From Elysia chlorotica (taxonomy: Eukaryota; Mollusca; Gastropoda; Plakobranchidae): a DNA stretch of 64,000 bases. The notes under the pieces are model-generated. The model was not told the origin of the DNA, did not search any database, and saw only the letters and a program-made list of their open reading frames with translations. The stretch lies in the NCBI GenBank assembly GCA_003991915.1, contig RQTK01000480.1, positions 66,983-130,982 of the forward strand, in the 5' to 3' direction. A program made the position numbers and the translations under genes. Shown here one piece after another: positions 12,123-23,719 of this stretch; position 1 is the first letter of the stretch, and every line of letters begins with the position of its first letter.

Positions 12123-14452
12123 CTATCTCTGAGCAGCGCCGGACTGAGACCCGCCACTCGTCGACTCTCTACCAGCTCCAATCGTCGTGACCGCGACAGG
12201 CTCGGACTCCGGTGTGGGTGAGTACTTTCGGCAAACCTCCCCGAGGGCGCTCATCCACTCCACCTTCTCCTGCTCGTCCTTCATCTGGAAGCTGAACGCC
12301 TTCCGCTTGTGCCTGCGAATGACCAGGCGGTACCGAGGGGATGCAGCCATCGCAGGATCCGCTGTAGAGCTGGTACTGCTGGCACCTGTGGAATTGGGGG
12401 GGGGAGAGAATTATAGATAATAAAAAAAAATTTGAGAGAATTATAGATAAAAAAAAGATAAAGGAATTTACCGAATTGTTTTGTTTTAATAACCTGAGGT
12501 TTCTAACTAACTCATATCGCCAGTGCTGGCACCTTAGGGAAACAAAGAAAAAAAAAACAAATAAAGAAATGCACTTATTCATTCTGTGATAATCATTTGA
12601 GATTTCTAACTCGCATATTAGGTTAAACCTTTTGACATCATACAATTTTAGGCCTATTCCATATGTGCGCACTATTTGGGAATTCTCAAAAATTCATAGC
12701 GGTAAAAGCTTTGATTTTTATTATTTCAAAATGGAAGGTGTGCAGATCGATACAATGAGGTGCTAGCACAATAATGTATCAATCACAACATGTGTGCAGC
12801 ATGACGTAAAAACATTTACTTAGCACATAAGGTTAGGGCTAGATATTGCCTAAGTTTAATCAAAGTGGATCTTTCTAATCTCCCCTCTTAATCACTCTAC
12901 ATTATTCCTTCCCTCTTAACAACTTCAAAAGAATATGTGTGTTTGTATTTGAGATGAAAAGTGTCTCTCCTGCTAAGTTTTCTTGGTTGATGAACAATGA
13001 TGATAAATCACCTTTACTTAAGGGTGGTGGTTTGATTATCTCCATCACTTTGCACTTGTCTAGGTGAATCAGCTTGCAGGGAAATTTGTCATCAGTCGTC
13101 TGGGAAATTAATTATTAAAATGACATATCTGAGAAAAAAATAGCGAGAGAATTTATCACTTGCACAGAAATTTGTTATGTTATATGTTACCTGAGAAAAA
13201 TAAACAGAGAGAGAATTTACCAATACCAAAAATATTTGTCATTAGTCTGAGATAATATACACAGTGAGAGAATCTACCCCGAAAAAAAAGGATAATATAT
13301 TTGTCATCAGTCGTCTGAGAAAATAAACAGTGATAGGATATTTGCCATTCGTCTATTTATCACCCGTCAACTGAGAAAATAAACCAGTGATAGAATATTT
13401 GTCATCAGTCAATTTAACATCAATTGTCTGAGATAATAAACAGTGATAGGATATTAGTCATCAGTTGCCTGAGAAAATAATGGTTATTATGGCAGAATTT
13501 AATGAACTTAACTGGGTATTTGACATCAGTCATATTGGAAAATAAAAACAGATGAGAGTATTTTAGGACCTTTTTTTAGACGCAGATATAAACAATAATA
13601 TCAACAGTTGTCAATAATATTGATCTTGGTTTCTTAGACTATATTACACAGAATGGAAAATTTTTTTTTCTAAATCTGCATCACATATATTGCTAGTACT
13701 TAACATACTCATCTACATAACTTGAAAACCATATTCAGAAAATTGTAACTAATTTAATGATTTCAACGGAATCCAGCCTTAAAATTATTTAAGCTATGTC
13801 ATAACCTGAAATCTAAAATCTTGCCTGATCAAAGTTTTTCCATCAAATTATTCATTCAAGGGGCAATTTTCTTTTCACGTTATTTTTTTCCTTAAAAAAT
13901 TAGCAGTTTCTTACCTTCAGTATGTTATAACTTGTAACCCTATTCATCTTCATTATTGTCACTTATGACTAGCTCATGGAATATCTTTATTATTGATATG
14001 ATTGTTCGTTTTGTTTGTTTACAATTTAGACTACAACATCAGCACTATAGGGTTATATTGTGTACGGACCCCCAAGACTTGCATCTGGACTCAACCAGTC
14101 ACATTATACTGACACCAACTCACCAGTAGAAGACGAAATTGAGCAAATAATTATTTTTGACCCATTGTGAGTTTTGGACCCGATACCTCTCATCATTATT
14201 GACATGAATAAAATAGTCCATGGCAAGTCTACCAAACTCCACTCACTGCTGCGTATTTTGCTCTGAAGTACTGCAGTGTTGGAGGGTTGTCTCTCACCAC
14301 GACTTTTAAAACCTTCCACCCCTTGCGAATACTCCGCTGAAAAAAAAATATATGACAAGGAATAAATGTCAGAGATAAACAAAATTGATAAACCAAATTC
14401 TTACTAAACACTATGCTATATATTCGTAGTAGTGGTAGTGGTAGTGGTAGTG

Positions 14453-14531
<79 letters not shown>

Positions 14532-14659
14532 NNNNNNNNNNNNNNNNNNNNNNNNNNNNNNNNNNNNNNNNNNNNNNNNNNNNNNNNNNNNNNNNNNNNN
14601 NNNNNNNNNNNNNNNNNNNNNNNNNNNNNNNNNNNNNNNNNNNNNNNNNNNNNNNNNNN

Positions 14660-14743
<84 letters not shown>

Positions 14744-17700
14744 TTATTATTATTATTTTTATTATTATTATCATCATCATCATTATTTTTTTAACTTTGT
14801 AACATAATTATGTATCCTGCAGTTGAAATTGTATAAGAAATGCACAGACCTGATGTTGCCGTAATGTGAATTTTGTTTTTTAGATTGATTTTGTGTGTAG
14901 ATAGCATTATTAATAAATGAAATAAATGTCTTACTCCCACTTCTGTGATTCGTGCATATTATTCAATCCTATGAATTAGTATTTCAAGATCTTTGTCAAA
15001 AAATCAGCGGTGTTCATAAGTTTTGGTGATATGGGAGTTCAGTATTGAAATTATTCTATAAACTTAAAAAAAAATTGCAACTTTGTTACTGTGATAAATT
15101 AGACATAACTTGTTGGGATTTAAAAGAAATGCTGTTCAATTGCATTCAATTTAAATTTCATCAGATAATTTTTTTTTCAGTTATATTGAGATGCGTAACA
15201 ACATACTGAAAGTTCACTCGTCTTACTGTGGTGTCTTTGAAATATAAAAGCCACTAAATTTAAAAACAAATTTTAGATAAAAAAAAGAAAAAAAGAAAAA
15301 GAGCAACCAGGGTGAATCAGGCAAAAAGTTGGGATTTTATTTAGTTATTTATAGTGTTTATAGAAGTATCAAATGCACTTTAGGAGGTTGCAACAATCAT
15401 AACTCTATCTAGAGCCAAAGATAATTTATTTGGACATTATAGAGGTCAATAAAGAGTAGTTTTTCTTTCTGTAGAGAGCTCTGGCTCAAAACTTATGACA
15501 GCGATTTGTGCCCAATTTACCCTGATCGCATCAAATTTATTCAATTTAATGGGTAAATCTATAGGAGGTAAAAACCTTTTTAGCGAGAAACCCTTCCTTC
15601 AGGGTCTTTCCTTTCTTGACTTGCTGCTCCAACGTGTCACAATCTTCGTCTTCATCATCATCAGACGAACTCGAGTCACTATCTGCGCTGTCGTAGAAAC
15701 TATTTCTCTTGGCACCCAGGTTGATAGAGGTCTGAAAGTAATGAAGGTAAAGCAGCTATCATAATGCAGAAAGATTATTAAGGTGGAGAGATTCATTCGT
15801 TCAATCTAGATCTAGAATAGAGATCTCATATGAATTTAATTTTGGAATTAGGAGAGAAGCTTTCACACAAACCACCATTAATTGATTGGGGTTGAAAATT
15901 TTTATTTTTTCCTCATCGGACGCAAGCCCATCGGTCTCAGTGTCACTATAATTTGGTCTTCAAACTAAAAAAAATGTCAAACTATTGCGAAATCATGCCA
16001 TCTATCCCCCTTAGATAAGAAGGTAACGACAGATCGGATTGTTTGGATGTATATAATTTTCATCTATTATGAATAATACGGCCAATCTGGTATTTACTGT
16101 TTTACATAAAGCTCGAAACTGTAGTCTACAGAAGTAACCAAGAAAACATGAAGTGTCTATTATGCTTCTATTGCAGTATTTCAGTATAAAAGGGTACTTT
16201 GGACTCTCACAATATCCTCACTATTTTTGACACAGCAATAACCACAGGATATAGAGTAAATTACCTCTATGACCTGTGGCAGTAACTGGCTGGCTCATAA
16301 TATAAAATTTTGTATCGCATGTTATTTCACACATGGGTCCAAAGTCCAAACTGCTGACACTGTAGACCTATTAATTATCTATATCCCTCAAAGGTAAAAT
16401 TCTGCGATGTGCATTGCAATTGTATAGAATCACCATAATTATAATCTTAGACAAAACAACAAAATTTTTTTAATATATTTTATAGCCAGAGCACTCACAA
16501 ATCGGTACAGCTTGTCGTTATCGCTAAACTTTGGGGAAAACCCACTGGTGCCATCTTTGAGGTCGACTTCTTGAAGGTGACCCAGTTTCAACAAGGCCTG
16601 ACCCATGGACGCTCCATTGCCACGGTTACGCACCAGAGACCATCGTAGTAGCCAGTCCACAATATCAGCCCCTGGAGGAGTGGAAGGAAAGAATAAAAAA
16701 AATCTTATGTTTTGTTTTATTTTATTGGAGGCTTTTTTTTTTCTACAAGACAGAGCATCAACCTAAATGTGTGGTAACAATGTGAGAGCAAAAAAATCAT
16801 TTCTCGATGTATAGCCTGATAGTGAACACCCTAGACTTGCAGTTGAAAGATTTCATTATAATCCTTTCCTATCTGAATTTAACCTGTCTGACAAATATCT
16901 TTTCTTCTGCCCTATTTTGAATTTTTTCCTTTTATTCTAGTTTAAAAGAGGGCGTTTTAATCAAAAAACAGGTTTAGTTTTGTTTTTTTTCCATAGAGTA
17001 TCATTAGTCAATTGGTTATATTGAACATATTCCAAATAGAAATGCAATCATCTTTAAATAGGATTACCATTTTAACTTTTTTTAACCTTGGAACCTCTAT
17101 AATTAATAATATGAAAAAAATGCACACATTATTTTTAAAAACTTTGAATTTTCAGCTTATCGGTATTTAGGAGGTTGCAATCAAATATTAGGGAAAAATT
17201 TAATTTTGCAAAAACCAATCCCAAAAGTCTGTGCTTTAAGGAACCTCTTCCCATCATGCAACATACTTGTTGTGCGCATTCATATGCTATTGTGCTAGCT
17301 CATCTTTGCATTCAACTGCACACCTTTGATTTTGAAGTAATAAACAACAAAGCTAATGTATACCTTTTTAATTCTAAAACAATTCAGAAAAATAGTGGGC
17401 AGGCAAGGAATAGGTTGACAAGGTTAAGAGTCATTAGTCACAACTGTTGAGTCCAAACAAAGGAATATTTAACAAACCTGTGAAGCAGTTTTTGAAGACA
17501 TTGCCGCCTCGGAGATGATTGGTCGCTTCAACGCCTGCATCTGGGTCCTGAAGGGCACCGATGATCTCACTGAAAAATTTTTCCATTTTGTTAGTTATAC
17601 ATTAGTGACTGTGAGCGGCAATCCTTGAAAAAAGATTTTTTGGAAAGATTTTAATTACAATGTTCAAATGAGCAGCAACTGTTATTACACACATAGTTAC

Positions 17701-19832
17701 TTTGCTTGAAACATGGAAAACACATAAATACATTCATATTTCCTGATAAATATTAAAATATTTAAAATTTTGAGGGCTGAAGCATATCATGCACTAAAAT
17801 TCTCTAACCCCTACAAGGCCTAAACTTTAATATTTTATGACAATTTGATATGACTAAATAAGCTATTTCTTTCTCAGCTCTTCCAACACAATGATCCTGA
17901 GTGAGCAATAAAAAGCGGCTGAAACAATTGTTGTTATGCTGGGCCTTAAATAACTAAGATTTATTTTACTATGACTACTTTACCTGACGTTTGCGTGAGT
18001 GCGGAAATCTTGAAACGCCATTTTGTCATGAATGATCTTAAGAGGAACATAAAAATACTTTTTGTCAACAAAAACGTTAATGTGTATCTTTTTTTTTTAA
18101 TTTTATCTGTAAAAAAACAACAAAAACAGGACACATCACTACCAGATCTTTATAATATCAAACTTCAGCTAATAAAAGGTAAAATGTAACAGAAAAATTG
18201 TTTTCTTGTCTTTCAGTTATGAAGATTTGTGGCTTTGGCCTTTCTTATCAAATACTAGGATACTAAAAAAAACCAGCATTTATATGTGTGCATAAAGGCC
18301 TTTGAAGGTGGGTGAAAAATAAAAACAGATTATCTTATGTCTCTCTAACATAGCGGACAAGCCACAATGAAAATGATGGTGATGCTGTGGACTGGCCCGT
18401 ACTTGCTGAGATGTGCTCAGACAGCGAATGACGGCCCCCAACACATGCGCCCAGCGATCTCGGTCCTCTGGTCCTCCAGCATGGAGCAGGTACTCCTCTC
18501 CGTCAGGCAGGTTCAGTTTCAGTAGACCCTGGAATTGAGGTGAGGGGGGAGGGGGGGAAGGAGCAGCAGGGGGTCATAATGTCAAGTGATGCCAACTGGA
18601 TGAATTTTTTTATTGAACTTCTAAGCTTAATAAGTATTGAATCACAAGAGACGACCCCTTGATAAAAATTCTACTGAACTCTGACCTGCAAACTTTAAAA
18701 AAAAAAAATGAAAATCTGTAAAATTATAGAAAATTAGTATCACTGCATAGCAATGTCACAAAATGTGCCTGGGATTGTCATGCACATTATATATATGTTC
18801 GAAAGTCCTCTATACATAGCTTATCTTTCCTATTTTGATCTTTTCTATTATAAAAAAAAAAAGAACTATAATCTTGGTTTATAAAAATAATACTAATAAT
18901 TTTAGAACTGCCACACACAAGAAGGTTGTGGGAGATCTAGACTCTAGTCTCAGTCAGTCACATAAAATAAATACTGACACCCACCAAACTATCGTCTGAG
19001 ACAAAACAAGACAAATAATTTTTTTTACCAATCATGGGTTTTAAACCTGATACCTCCTGATTAGGAATAGGGGACCAACTCTCTGCAACTTGAGCCAGTT
19101 TGCCCCCCGTTTCTCCTGGTGGCATCACACATGAACGTACCTGCGTATTTAGTTCCGAGTGGTTCGGAGCGGGGCAGACTATGGCACATCCCTGCAGCAT
19201 TAGAGAGCTGATCACAACAGATTTGTTCTTCTTGTGGCAGCATGCCAGCTGGTCCTCTGTTAGCACGAACCAGCGCGTTTTCCACTTCTTGTTTGCGTCC
19301 TGCAAAAATATTTAAACAAAACATGGGGATGAAATTTAACGATAAACCTGAGCGTGGTGAGCTCATGGAAACTGAACAGATTACGGAACTGCAAAGCAAC
19401 CACAAGCGGTCTACTTTCCAAATATCCGGTTCTGTGGGTAAATATGGCTTTATTCTCCCCTATGGATGTTGCTATGAAATACATCTATCAGTATCAAGAT
19501 CAGGCCATAGTGAGTCCATACCCATCAACTGCTAGTCTAAAATTTAACTAGAACAAGTTTTTATTGGAACAAAATCACTTACAGACACTACAGGGAGTGT
19601 AGAAAAATTTGGACACAAACAGTACAGTGCTTATAACGAAAAAAACTTTTAAACACAAATATTTTGTAAATTTATACTAAACAGTGCGCATATATGTAGG
19701 CACTCTTCTCCCCCCGTTCAAATCAAAATAATAAAGAAAAAAAATATTAGGGCTACATTGATTCAGTGCTGATTTTATTACCTGGACCAACATGTAACCG
19801 CTCATCAGACTGTGGTGGTGTGAGTCATTCAT
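12123..19832 (-). CDS. PLEK: Pleckstrin-type protein, PH-DEP-PH (10 exons, 416 aa)
   Basis: Coding exons in order: 19832-19782, 19299-19141, 18528-18403, 18036-17984, 17569-17478, 16671-16499, 15731-15576, 14336-14247, 13099-13012, 12385-12123. Every junction is GT-AG and phases match; the sum is 1251 nt. PH1 comprises residues ~12-107 (SGYMLVQDANKKWKTRWFVL; EEYLLHAGGPEDRDRWAHVL). The DEP domain includes NVFKNCFTGADIVDWLLRW and VRNRGNGASMGQALLKLGHL. A Ser/Asp/Glu-rich linker (SDSSSSDDDEDEDCD) aligns with the EENSSDDD region of vertebrate pleckstrin. PH2 runs from LKEGFLAKKRSIRKGWKVLK to FQMKDEQEKVEWMSALGEVC. A ~35-residue Ser/Gly-rich tail follows. Vertebrate pleckstrin is 350 aa, binds phosphoinositides at membranes and is a protein kinase C substrate in platelets and leukocytes. 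The basic Ser/Thr cluster used for that phosphorylation is not visible between PH1 and DEP here. The start is the ATG at 19832-19830, giving MNDSHHH before SGYM. It could be the PLEK or PLEK2 side of the family. Confidence 0.9.
13100..13560. repeat. ~55-65-bp intronic minisatellite copying the adjacent splice acceptor
   Basis: Units contain TTTGTCATCAGTCGTCTGAG and AAAATAAACAGTGATAG in variable form, at about 13155-13540. On the minus strand a copy near 13299-13317 reproduces CAGACGACTGATGACAAAT, identical to the real acceptor and first codons of pleckstrin exon 9 (13101 downward). Other copies are diverged. Confidence 0.85.
14030..14190 (-). mobile_element. Truncated tRNA-derived SINE in the pleckstrin intron
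   Basis: A minus-strand SINE core with ATCAGCACTATAGGGTTATA, TGTACGGACCCCCAAGACTT and CACATTATACTGACACCAAC on the plus strand. The mid-core (mobile GCAGCACATAAAATTG segment) is deleted, and the tRNA head is eroded. Confidence 0.75.
14427..14788. repeat. (TAG)n/(TTA)n microsatellite with an assembly gap
   Basis: TAG repeats run from about 14427, are interrupted by Ns at 14532-14659, resume to about 14742, and continue as TTA/TCA repeats. The true repeat length is unknown. The poly-Ser, poly-Val and poly-Leu frames are artefacts. It sits in the intron just upstream of pleckstrin exon 8. Confidence 0.97.
17984..18036 (-). CDS. PLEK: 53-nt micro-exon of the pleckstrin gene (PH1-DEP linker)
   Basis: A small exon encoding IIHDKMAFQDFRTHANV plus two bases, with acceptor TTCCTCTTAAG and donor GTAAAG. 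It restores phase between exon 3 (canonical donor GTACGG) and exon 5, which starts one base before GAG ATC ATC. Without it the exon 3 to exon 5 junction would need a GC donor. Confidence rests on phase and splice signals rather than on conserved residues. Confidence 0.7.
18895..19108 (-). mobile_element. tRNA-derived SINE beside pleckstrin exon 2
   Basis: A minus-strand copy of the GGGGCAAACTGGCTCAA-headed subfamily (AGCCAGTTTGCCCCC at its right end) with a partial core (CTGCCACACACAAGAAGG, TCAGTCAGTCACATAAAATA). It ends only ~33 bp from the exon 2 donor at 19141. An intronic insertion this close could affect splicing. Confidence 0.75.
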
Positions 19833-20460
19833 CTCTCTGACCTTTAACTGTCCTGTCTATGGCAAATCTTTGATTACAAATAGATCTAGATCTGGGTCCA
19901 GACTGGACTAGAGAAATTTTAGACTTAAGATTGTATGGTAATCCCGTAATGGTTCAAATCAAAATAGAACCTAAATCTAAATCTAAAACATGGTGCCACG
20001 TAAGGTTAGCTTATTTTAAATATCTGGATCTAGATTCTAGATTCTAGATCCCTTCCCAATATGTCCTACTCCTACTCCAAGGTCCTACTGAGATCAAGAT
20101 CTAAATTAAATATAAATTAGAGATTAAATATAGATCTAGACGTAGGACCGACGGGTTACTTGATACGGCTTTAGATCCCAAACAATGCATGCAATGAATT
20201 GCCCTCGGCATAAACACTAACAGTGCTCTAGTCTAATCTAGATCTAGGTCTAGATATAGATCTTGATAACTCCAAGGTATGATTGTATGTTCGCATGTAG
20301 AGTCTAGATGTAGCTCTACGTAGATCTAGTACAATAGTATCAAGGGGTCAATAAATTTCAGTTCCCGGTATGATAAAAATTGATATTATTTCGACATAGT
20401 TCGGATTGGCATCAGGAAGCTGCCATTGTTTTGATGTTCCATTGTTCTCGGAAGTAGATT
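19833..20460. promoter_or_regulatory. 5' flank of the pleckstrin gene, rich in TCTAGATC motifs
   Basis: Upstream of the start codon on the minus strand. Many overlapping AGATCTAG/TCTAGA motifs occur (for example 20029-20050, 20227-20265 and 20305-20330). No TATA box or initiator stands out, and transcription start and 5' UTR exons are unknown. The motif is common in this genome (also near 34485-34510 and 38103-38120), so it may be repeat-derived rather than regulatory. Confidence 0.35.
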
Positions 20461-20569
20461 GGTCATCAATTGTATTCTCACTGAACACAGTCGACTGCGG
20501 GTACCGCCAGTTTATTAATCCGGTACTTCCAAACCGGTTCCAGAATCGTCTTGATCCAAAAAGGGAAGT

Positions 20570-20803
20570 TGAGTTGGTTTTACGTCCAAAATCAACACAT
20601 TATAGACTATTATTGTGGACGGGCCCCAAGACTCACGTCTGACAATTGTATGTGCTGCCACACATGAGACAGGGCAGGGATACCATGACTCCTGTCTCAG
20701 CTGGACATACCGACCCAACCAGTAAGGAGCGAAATCGACATCTCGAATCACGGACATTTTTCAATGGAAGCCGGTGTTCTACCCCAGGACCACCGCGCGC
20801 CCC
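20570..20803 (-). mobile_element. tRNA-derived SINE (in duplication copy 1)
   Basis: A minus-strand copy of the dominant subfamily with GACGGGCCCCAAGACTCACG and GTGCTGCCACACATGAGACA. The head end reads CCAGGACCACCGCGCGCCCC on the plus strand. It is a near full-length copy. Confidence 0.88.
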
Positions 20804-21524
20804 TCAAATGGGAATCTCTTTGGATCCAACTAGTTAGCATTATCGAGAAGCACGACCGAAGACTTTATACCTAGTATAACGCTAGGGTACAAAAGTTTTC
20901 CACCGCCTATTTTTAACATTTCAAGACAATGCTTACAACGTTACAGCCTATTAGCCAGGAGAAAATTGAAATTGTTTTTTGTTGTTGTTGTTGTTTTTTT
21001 TTAACCTAGATACCTAGAATCCATATGAAACCAAACAAAATGGATGTCTACCTTGGATAGTGGGAATAATGCAGGCCCAAACGAGAAAAAATGAAAAGTA
21101 TTAAAATGAAAAATAAAAAAAAGAACAATATGGCGTTCAGAATTTTGTAAAGATGATTATCTGAGGGCGTAATTTGTAAATAAAATCTGCACGAAAAATA
21201 CGGTTCAACGAACAAAGTATCGTTTCTTTGTAATCGAGTATTTCTCCATAATAAGGGTATTTCCCCAGGTAAAAAATACAATAATCGATTGGTATTTTCC
21301 CTTTCGTCCTGCGCAAAAAGTTTTAAAAAATTGATCGGCTGAGAAATTCACTTATCTGCCTCTTATTAATAGGCCTACAATTATTTGAATGCAATTTTGA
21401 GAGACGCTGTTTAAAGTGTAAACAAGATTGGTCATCGATTGAACACAGTCGACTGCGGGTACCGCCAGTTTATTAATCCGGTACTTCCAAACCGGTTCCA
21501 GAATCGACTTGATCCAATAGGGAA

Positions 21525-21690
21525 GTTGAGTTGGTTTTACGGCCAACATCAGCACTACACAATAAACTATATTGTGGATGGGCCCCAAGACTGAAGGTCT
21601 GACAATTGTATGTGCTGCCACACACGAGCCAAGGCAGGGACACCATGACTCCTCTTTCAGTGGGACACCAATCGACTCAACCAGTATGGA
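21525..21690 (-). mobile_element. Truncated tRNA-derived SINE (in duplication copy 2)
   Basis: The paralogue of the SINE at 20570-20803, in the same position relative to block A. The tRNA head has been lost after CTCAACCAGTATGGA, where block B2 begins. The truncation probably marks the duplication breakpoint. Confidence 0.85.
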
Positions 21691-22469
21691 TGATTATTTG
21701 TGTAAAGATGATTATCTTAGGACGTAATTTGTTGAAAACTGCACAAATCTAATCTGCCCCTAAGTGTACATAACTGATCCATAGGACCTCTCAGATCACG
21801 CAAAATAGGCCTACGATTCAACGAACAAAGTATCGTTTCTTTATAATCGAGTATTTCTCCATAATAAGGGTATTTCCCCAGGTAAAACACAAATAATGAC
21901 TGTATAATCGATTGGTATTTTCCCTTTCGTCCTGCGCAAAAAGTTAACCAAATAATTTGATCGCCTCAGAAATTCACTTTTTTGCCTCTTATTAAAAGGT
22001 CTATAATTATATTAATGTAATTTTCTGAGACGCTGTTTAAAGTGTAAACCTTTGTGAAAATTCTGTTGTTGTTTTTTTCGCACGAATTAAAGCCTAATAA
22101 CATTCCATCTGTAGGCTACGTTGATATCATTACAATTCATTTGTTATTTTGACTCCTCTAATTTCCCAGAGAATTGAGGTCCATCCTTCATTATATTTTA
22201 CATTTTGATGTATACAATTCAAAATTAATGATGATGGTTATGTATCCGAAGTTTTCACGATTGTTGTGTCACACATCAGAAGCGTATAGCAACTCTTGCT
22301 TACAAGATTTCAATGTGGCATTAGATCTCGTGATCACAATCACAAGCGATAGAATTTGTGTAACATTGTGACAGAAATAAATGTTAGAAAATATTTTAAG
22401 TAGGAATAAGAACTAACGTACCAAATGATCTATGAATATGGTTAGCGGATTAGGGTAAATCTTCCCACC

Positions 22470-23035
22470 AAAGAGTGACACCTTGCCGTTGGTTGGAAGG
22501 TTTGCGCACCACAATGATCTCTAGAGCTATGCTGGCTGGAGATTCGTCTCCTGGTAGGGTCACCCATGCCAGAAAGGTTGAAGGGTAGAGGCCAGACTAA
22601 GAGCACTTACTGGCACTGCCTCCAGGTTGGGGGTTGGGCACGGGGTCAACAACCCCTTCTCCTAAAAAAAAAAAAAACACCCCAAAACAAAACAAACAAA
22701 AAAACTGTTACGGAAACTGCACTGAATAATTATCCATAAAACCAGCTTGGTTAGGAGTCCTCTCCTGTAGAGCTCATGGCGTGCACCGGTGAAAGCCCTA
22801 GGGAAGCCGGTGTGCCGACAACTCTTCTGACGACCAAGACCAGAATTAGGATCTGGAACATCAGAAGCCTGTATGAAACGGGGATAACCGCACAAGTATG
22901 CCGAGAACCGAACAGAGAGTACAATGTACACATTGAAGATTTTGGGCCGCTGTGAGACCATATGGACAGGGACGGGAAAAAACGAGAATAGCCGATGGAA
23001 TCCACTCAGGAAACGAAGAGGGCCTGGCACACATG
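22470..23035 (+). pseudogene. Non-LTR retrotransposon 5' region and endonuclease N-terminus
   Basis: The segment 22530-22650 (GGTCACCCATGCCAGAAAGG, GGGTAGAGGCCAGACTAAGA, GTCAACAACCCC) resembles the 5' region of endonuclease/reverse-transcriptase LINEs as I remember it. Downstream, 22830-22915 reads TKTRIRIWNIRSLYETGITA QVCRE, the start of an apurinic-type endonuclease domain. A frameshift then leads to ILGRCETIWTGTGKN, matching the usual ILGxxExxWTGxG motif. Stops and frame changes show it is dead. An A-rich stretch (about 22663-22700) splits the two parts. Confidence 0.75.
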
Positions 23036-23042
23036 TAGTCGT

Positions 23043-23215
23043 AGTTGAGTTGGTTTAACGTCCAATATCAGCCCTATATAGGCTTTATTGTGGACAGGCC
23101 TCAAGACTCACGTCTGAAAAATTGTATGTGCTGCCACACACGAGGAATCGCCAGGACTCGAGCCACGGACCTTTTTGCGTCTGAAGCCGATGTTCTACCC
23201 CAGGCCCCCTACCCA
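23043..23215 (-). mobile_element. Internally deleted tRNA-derived SINE
   Basis: A minus-strand copy: TTAACGTCCAATATCAGCCC at the tail end, GTGCTGCCACACACGAGG, then a jump directly to AATCGCCAGGACTCGAGCC and the tRNA head (TTTTTGCGTCTGAAGCCGAT). About 60-70 bp of core are missing. Confidence 0.85.
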
Positions 23216-23228
23216 TGGCACACACACT

Positions 23229-23231
<3 letters not shown>

Positions 23232-23259
<28 letters not shown>

Positions 23260-23260
23260 T

Positions 23261-23334
<74 letters not shown>
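23232..23334. repeat. (GA)n-(GATA)n-(GA)n microsatellite
   Basis: A GATA block at about 23261-23295 flanked by GA runs, directly beside the SINE at 23043-23215. Confidence 0.97.
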
Positions 23335-23337
<3 letters not shown>

Positions 23338-23473
23338 AAACACATAGAGTCTGTTTGGCGGCCTTCGAGTTGCGCTGGTAAAAAGATTGGCGTGTTACAC
23401 GATCACACAAATTTAATTTCCTCCTCTTCTTCCGCGTTCATTTTCAATATGCCCAAATCTATTAAACTTTCAG

Positions 23474-23700
23474 TTAAACCTTGATGTCTGTTGTAGGGTT
23501 TCCAGCATATCCCATAATGTTTGCTCCAGTGTTGTATCTGAAGGCCATATTGTTTGCCTGAGCTGGGAGTAAGAATGGCATGCCATGAACATTTGCCATC
23601 ATTTTTGATCCAGTGTTGTATGTAAAGGCCATTGTTGTGTTTGCCTGAGCTGGTAATAAGAGCGGCATGCCATGAGGACATGTTCTGGAGATTGAAATTT
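23474..23700 (-). other. Possible coding remnant with an in-frame 84-bp duplication
   Basis: A minus-strand open frame encodes about 64 residues ending in a TAA at 23474. It contains two copies of GMPxLLPAQANxxMAFxYNTG, 28 codons apart (DNA copies 23610-23674 and 23526-23588). A possible acceptor (TTTCAATCTCCAG) lies just upstream. I do not recognise the protein. The period is a multiple of three and both copies stay open, which fits a terminal exon, but another frame through the same duplication is also open for 101 codons. It could equally be a non-coding duplication. Confidence 0.3.
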
Positions 23701-23719
23701 AATTTCATTTGTGCGATTT

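Larger units (their letters stand above)
20461..22060. repeat. Tandem segmental duplication (A-B-A-B) carrying a SINE
   Basis: Block A (20461-20803 and 21431-21690) contains CACAGTCGACTGCGGGTACC and AATCCGGTACTTCCAAACCG plus an inserted SINE. Block B (21140-21420 and 21703-22055) contains CAACGAACAAAGTATCGTTT, TATTTCTCCATAATAAGGGT and CCCTTTCGTCCTGCGCAAAA. The order is A1, ~335 bp of unique or inserted sequence, B1, A2, B2. Because both A copies hold the SINE at the same position, the SINE landed before the duplication. Confidence 0.9.

Noticed and set aside
14229-14802. Poly-Leu, poly-Ser and poly-Val open frames
   Set aside because: They are translations of the TAG microsatellite and its N gap.
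18403-18528. GC-AG intron at pleckstrin exon 3 (donor GCAAGT)
   Set aside because: A 53-nt exon at 17984-18036 with canonical GT-AG borders fixes the phases on both sides, so the ordinary GTACGG donor at 18402 is the better solution.
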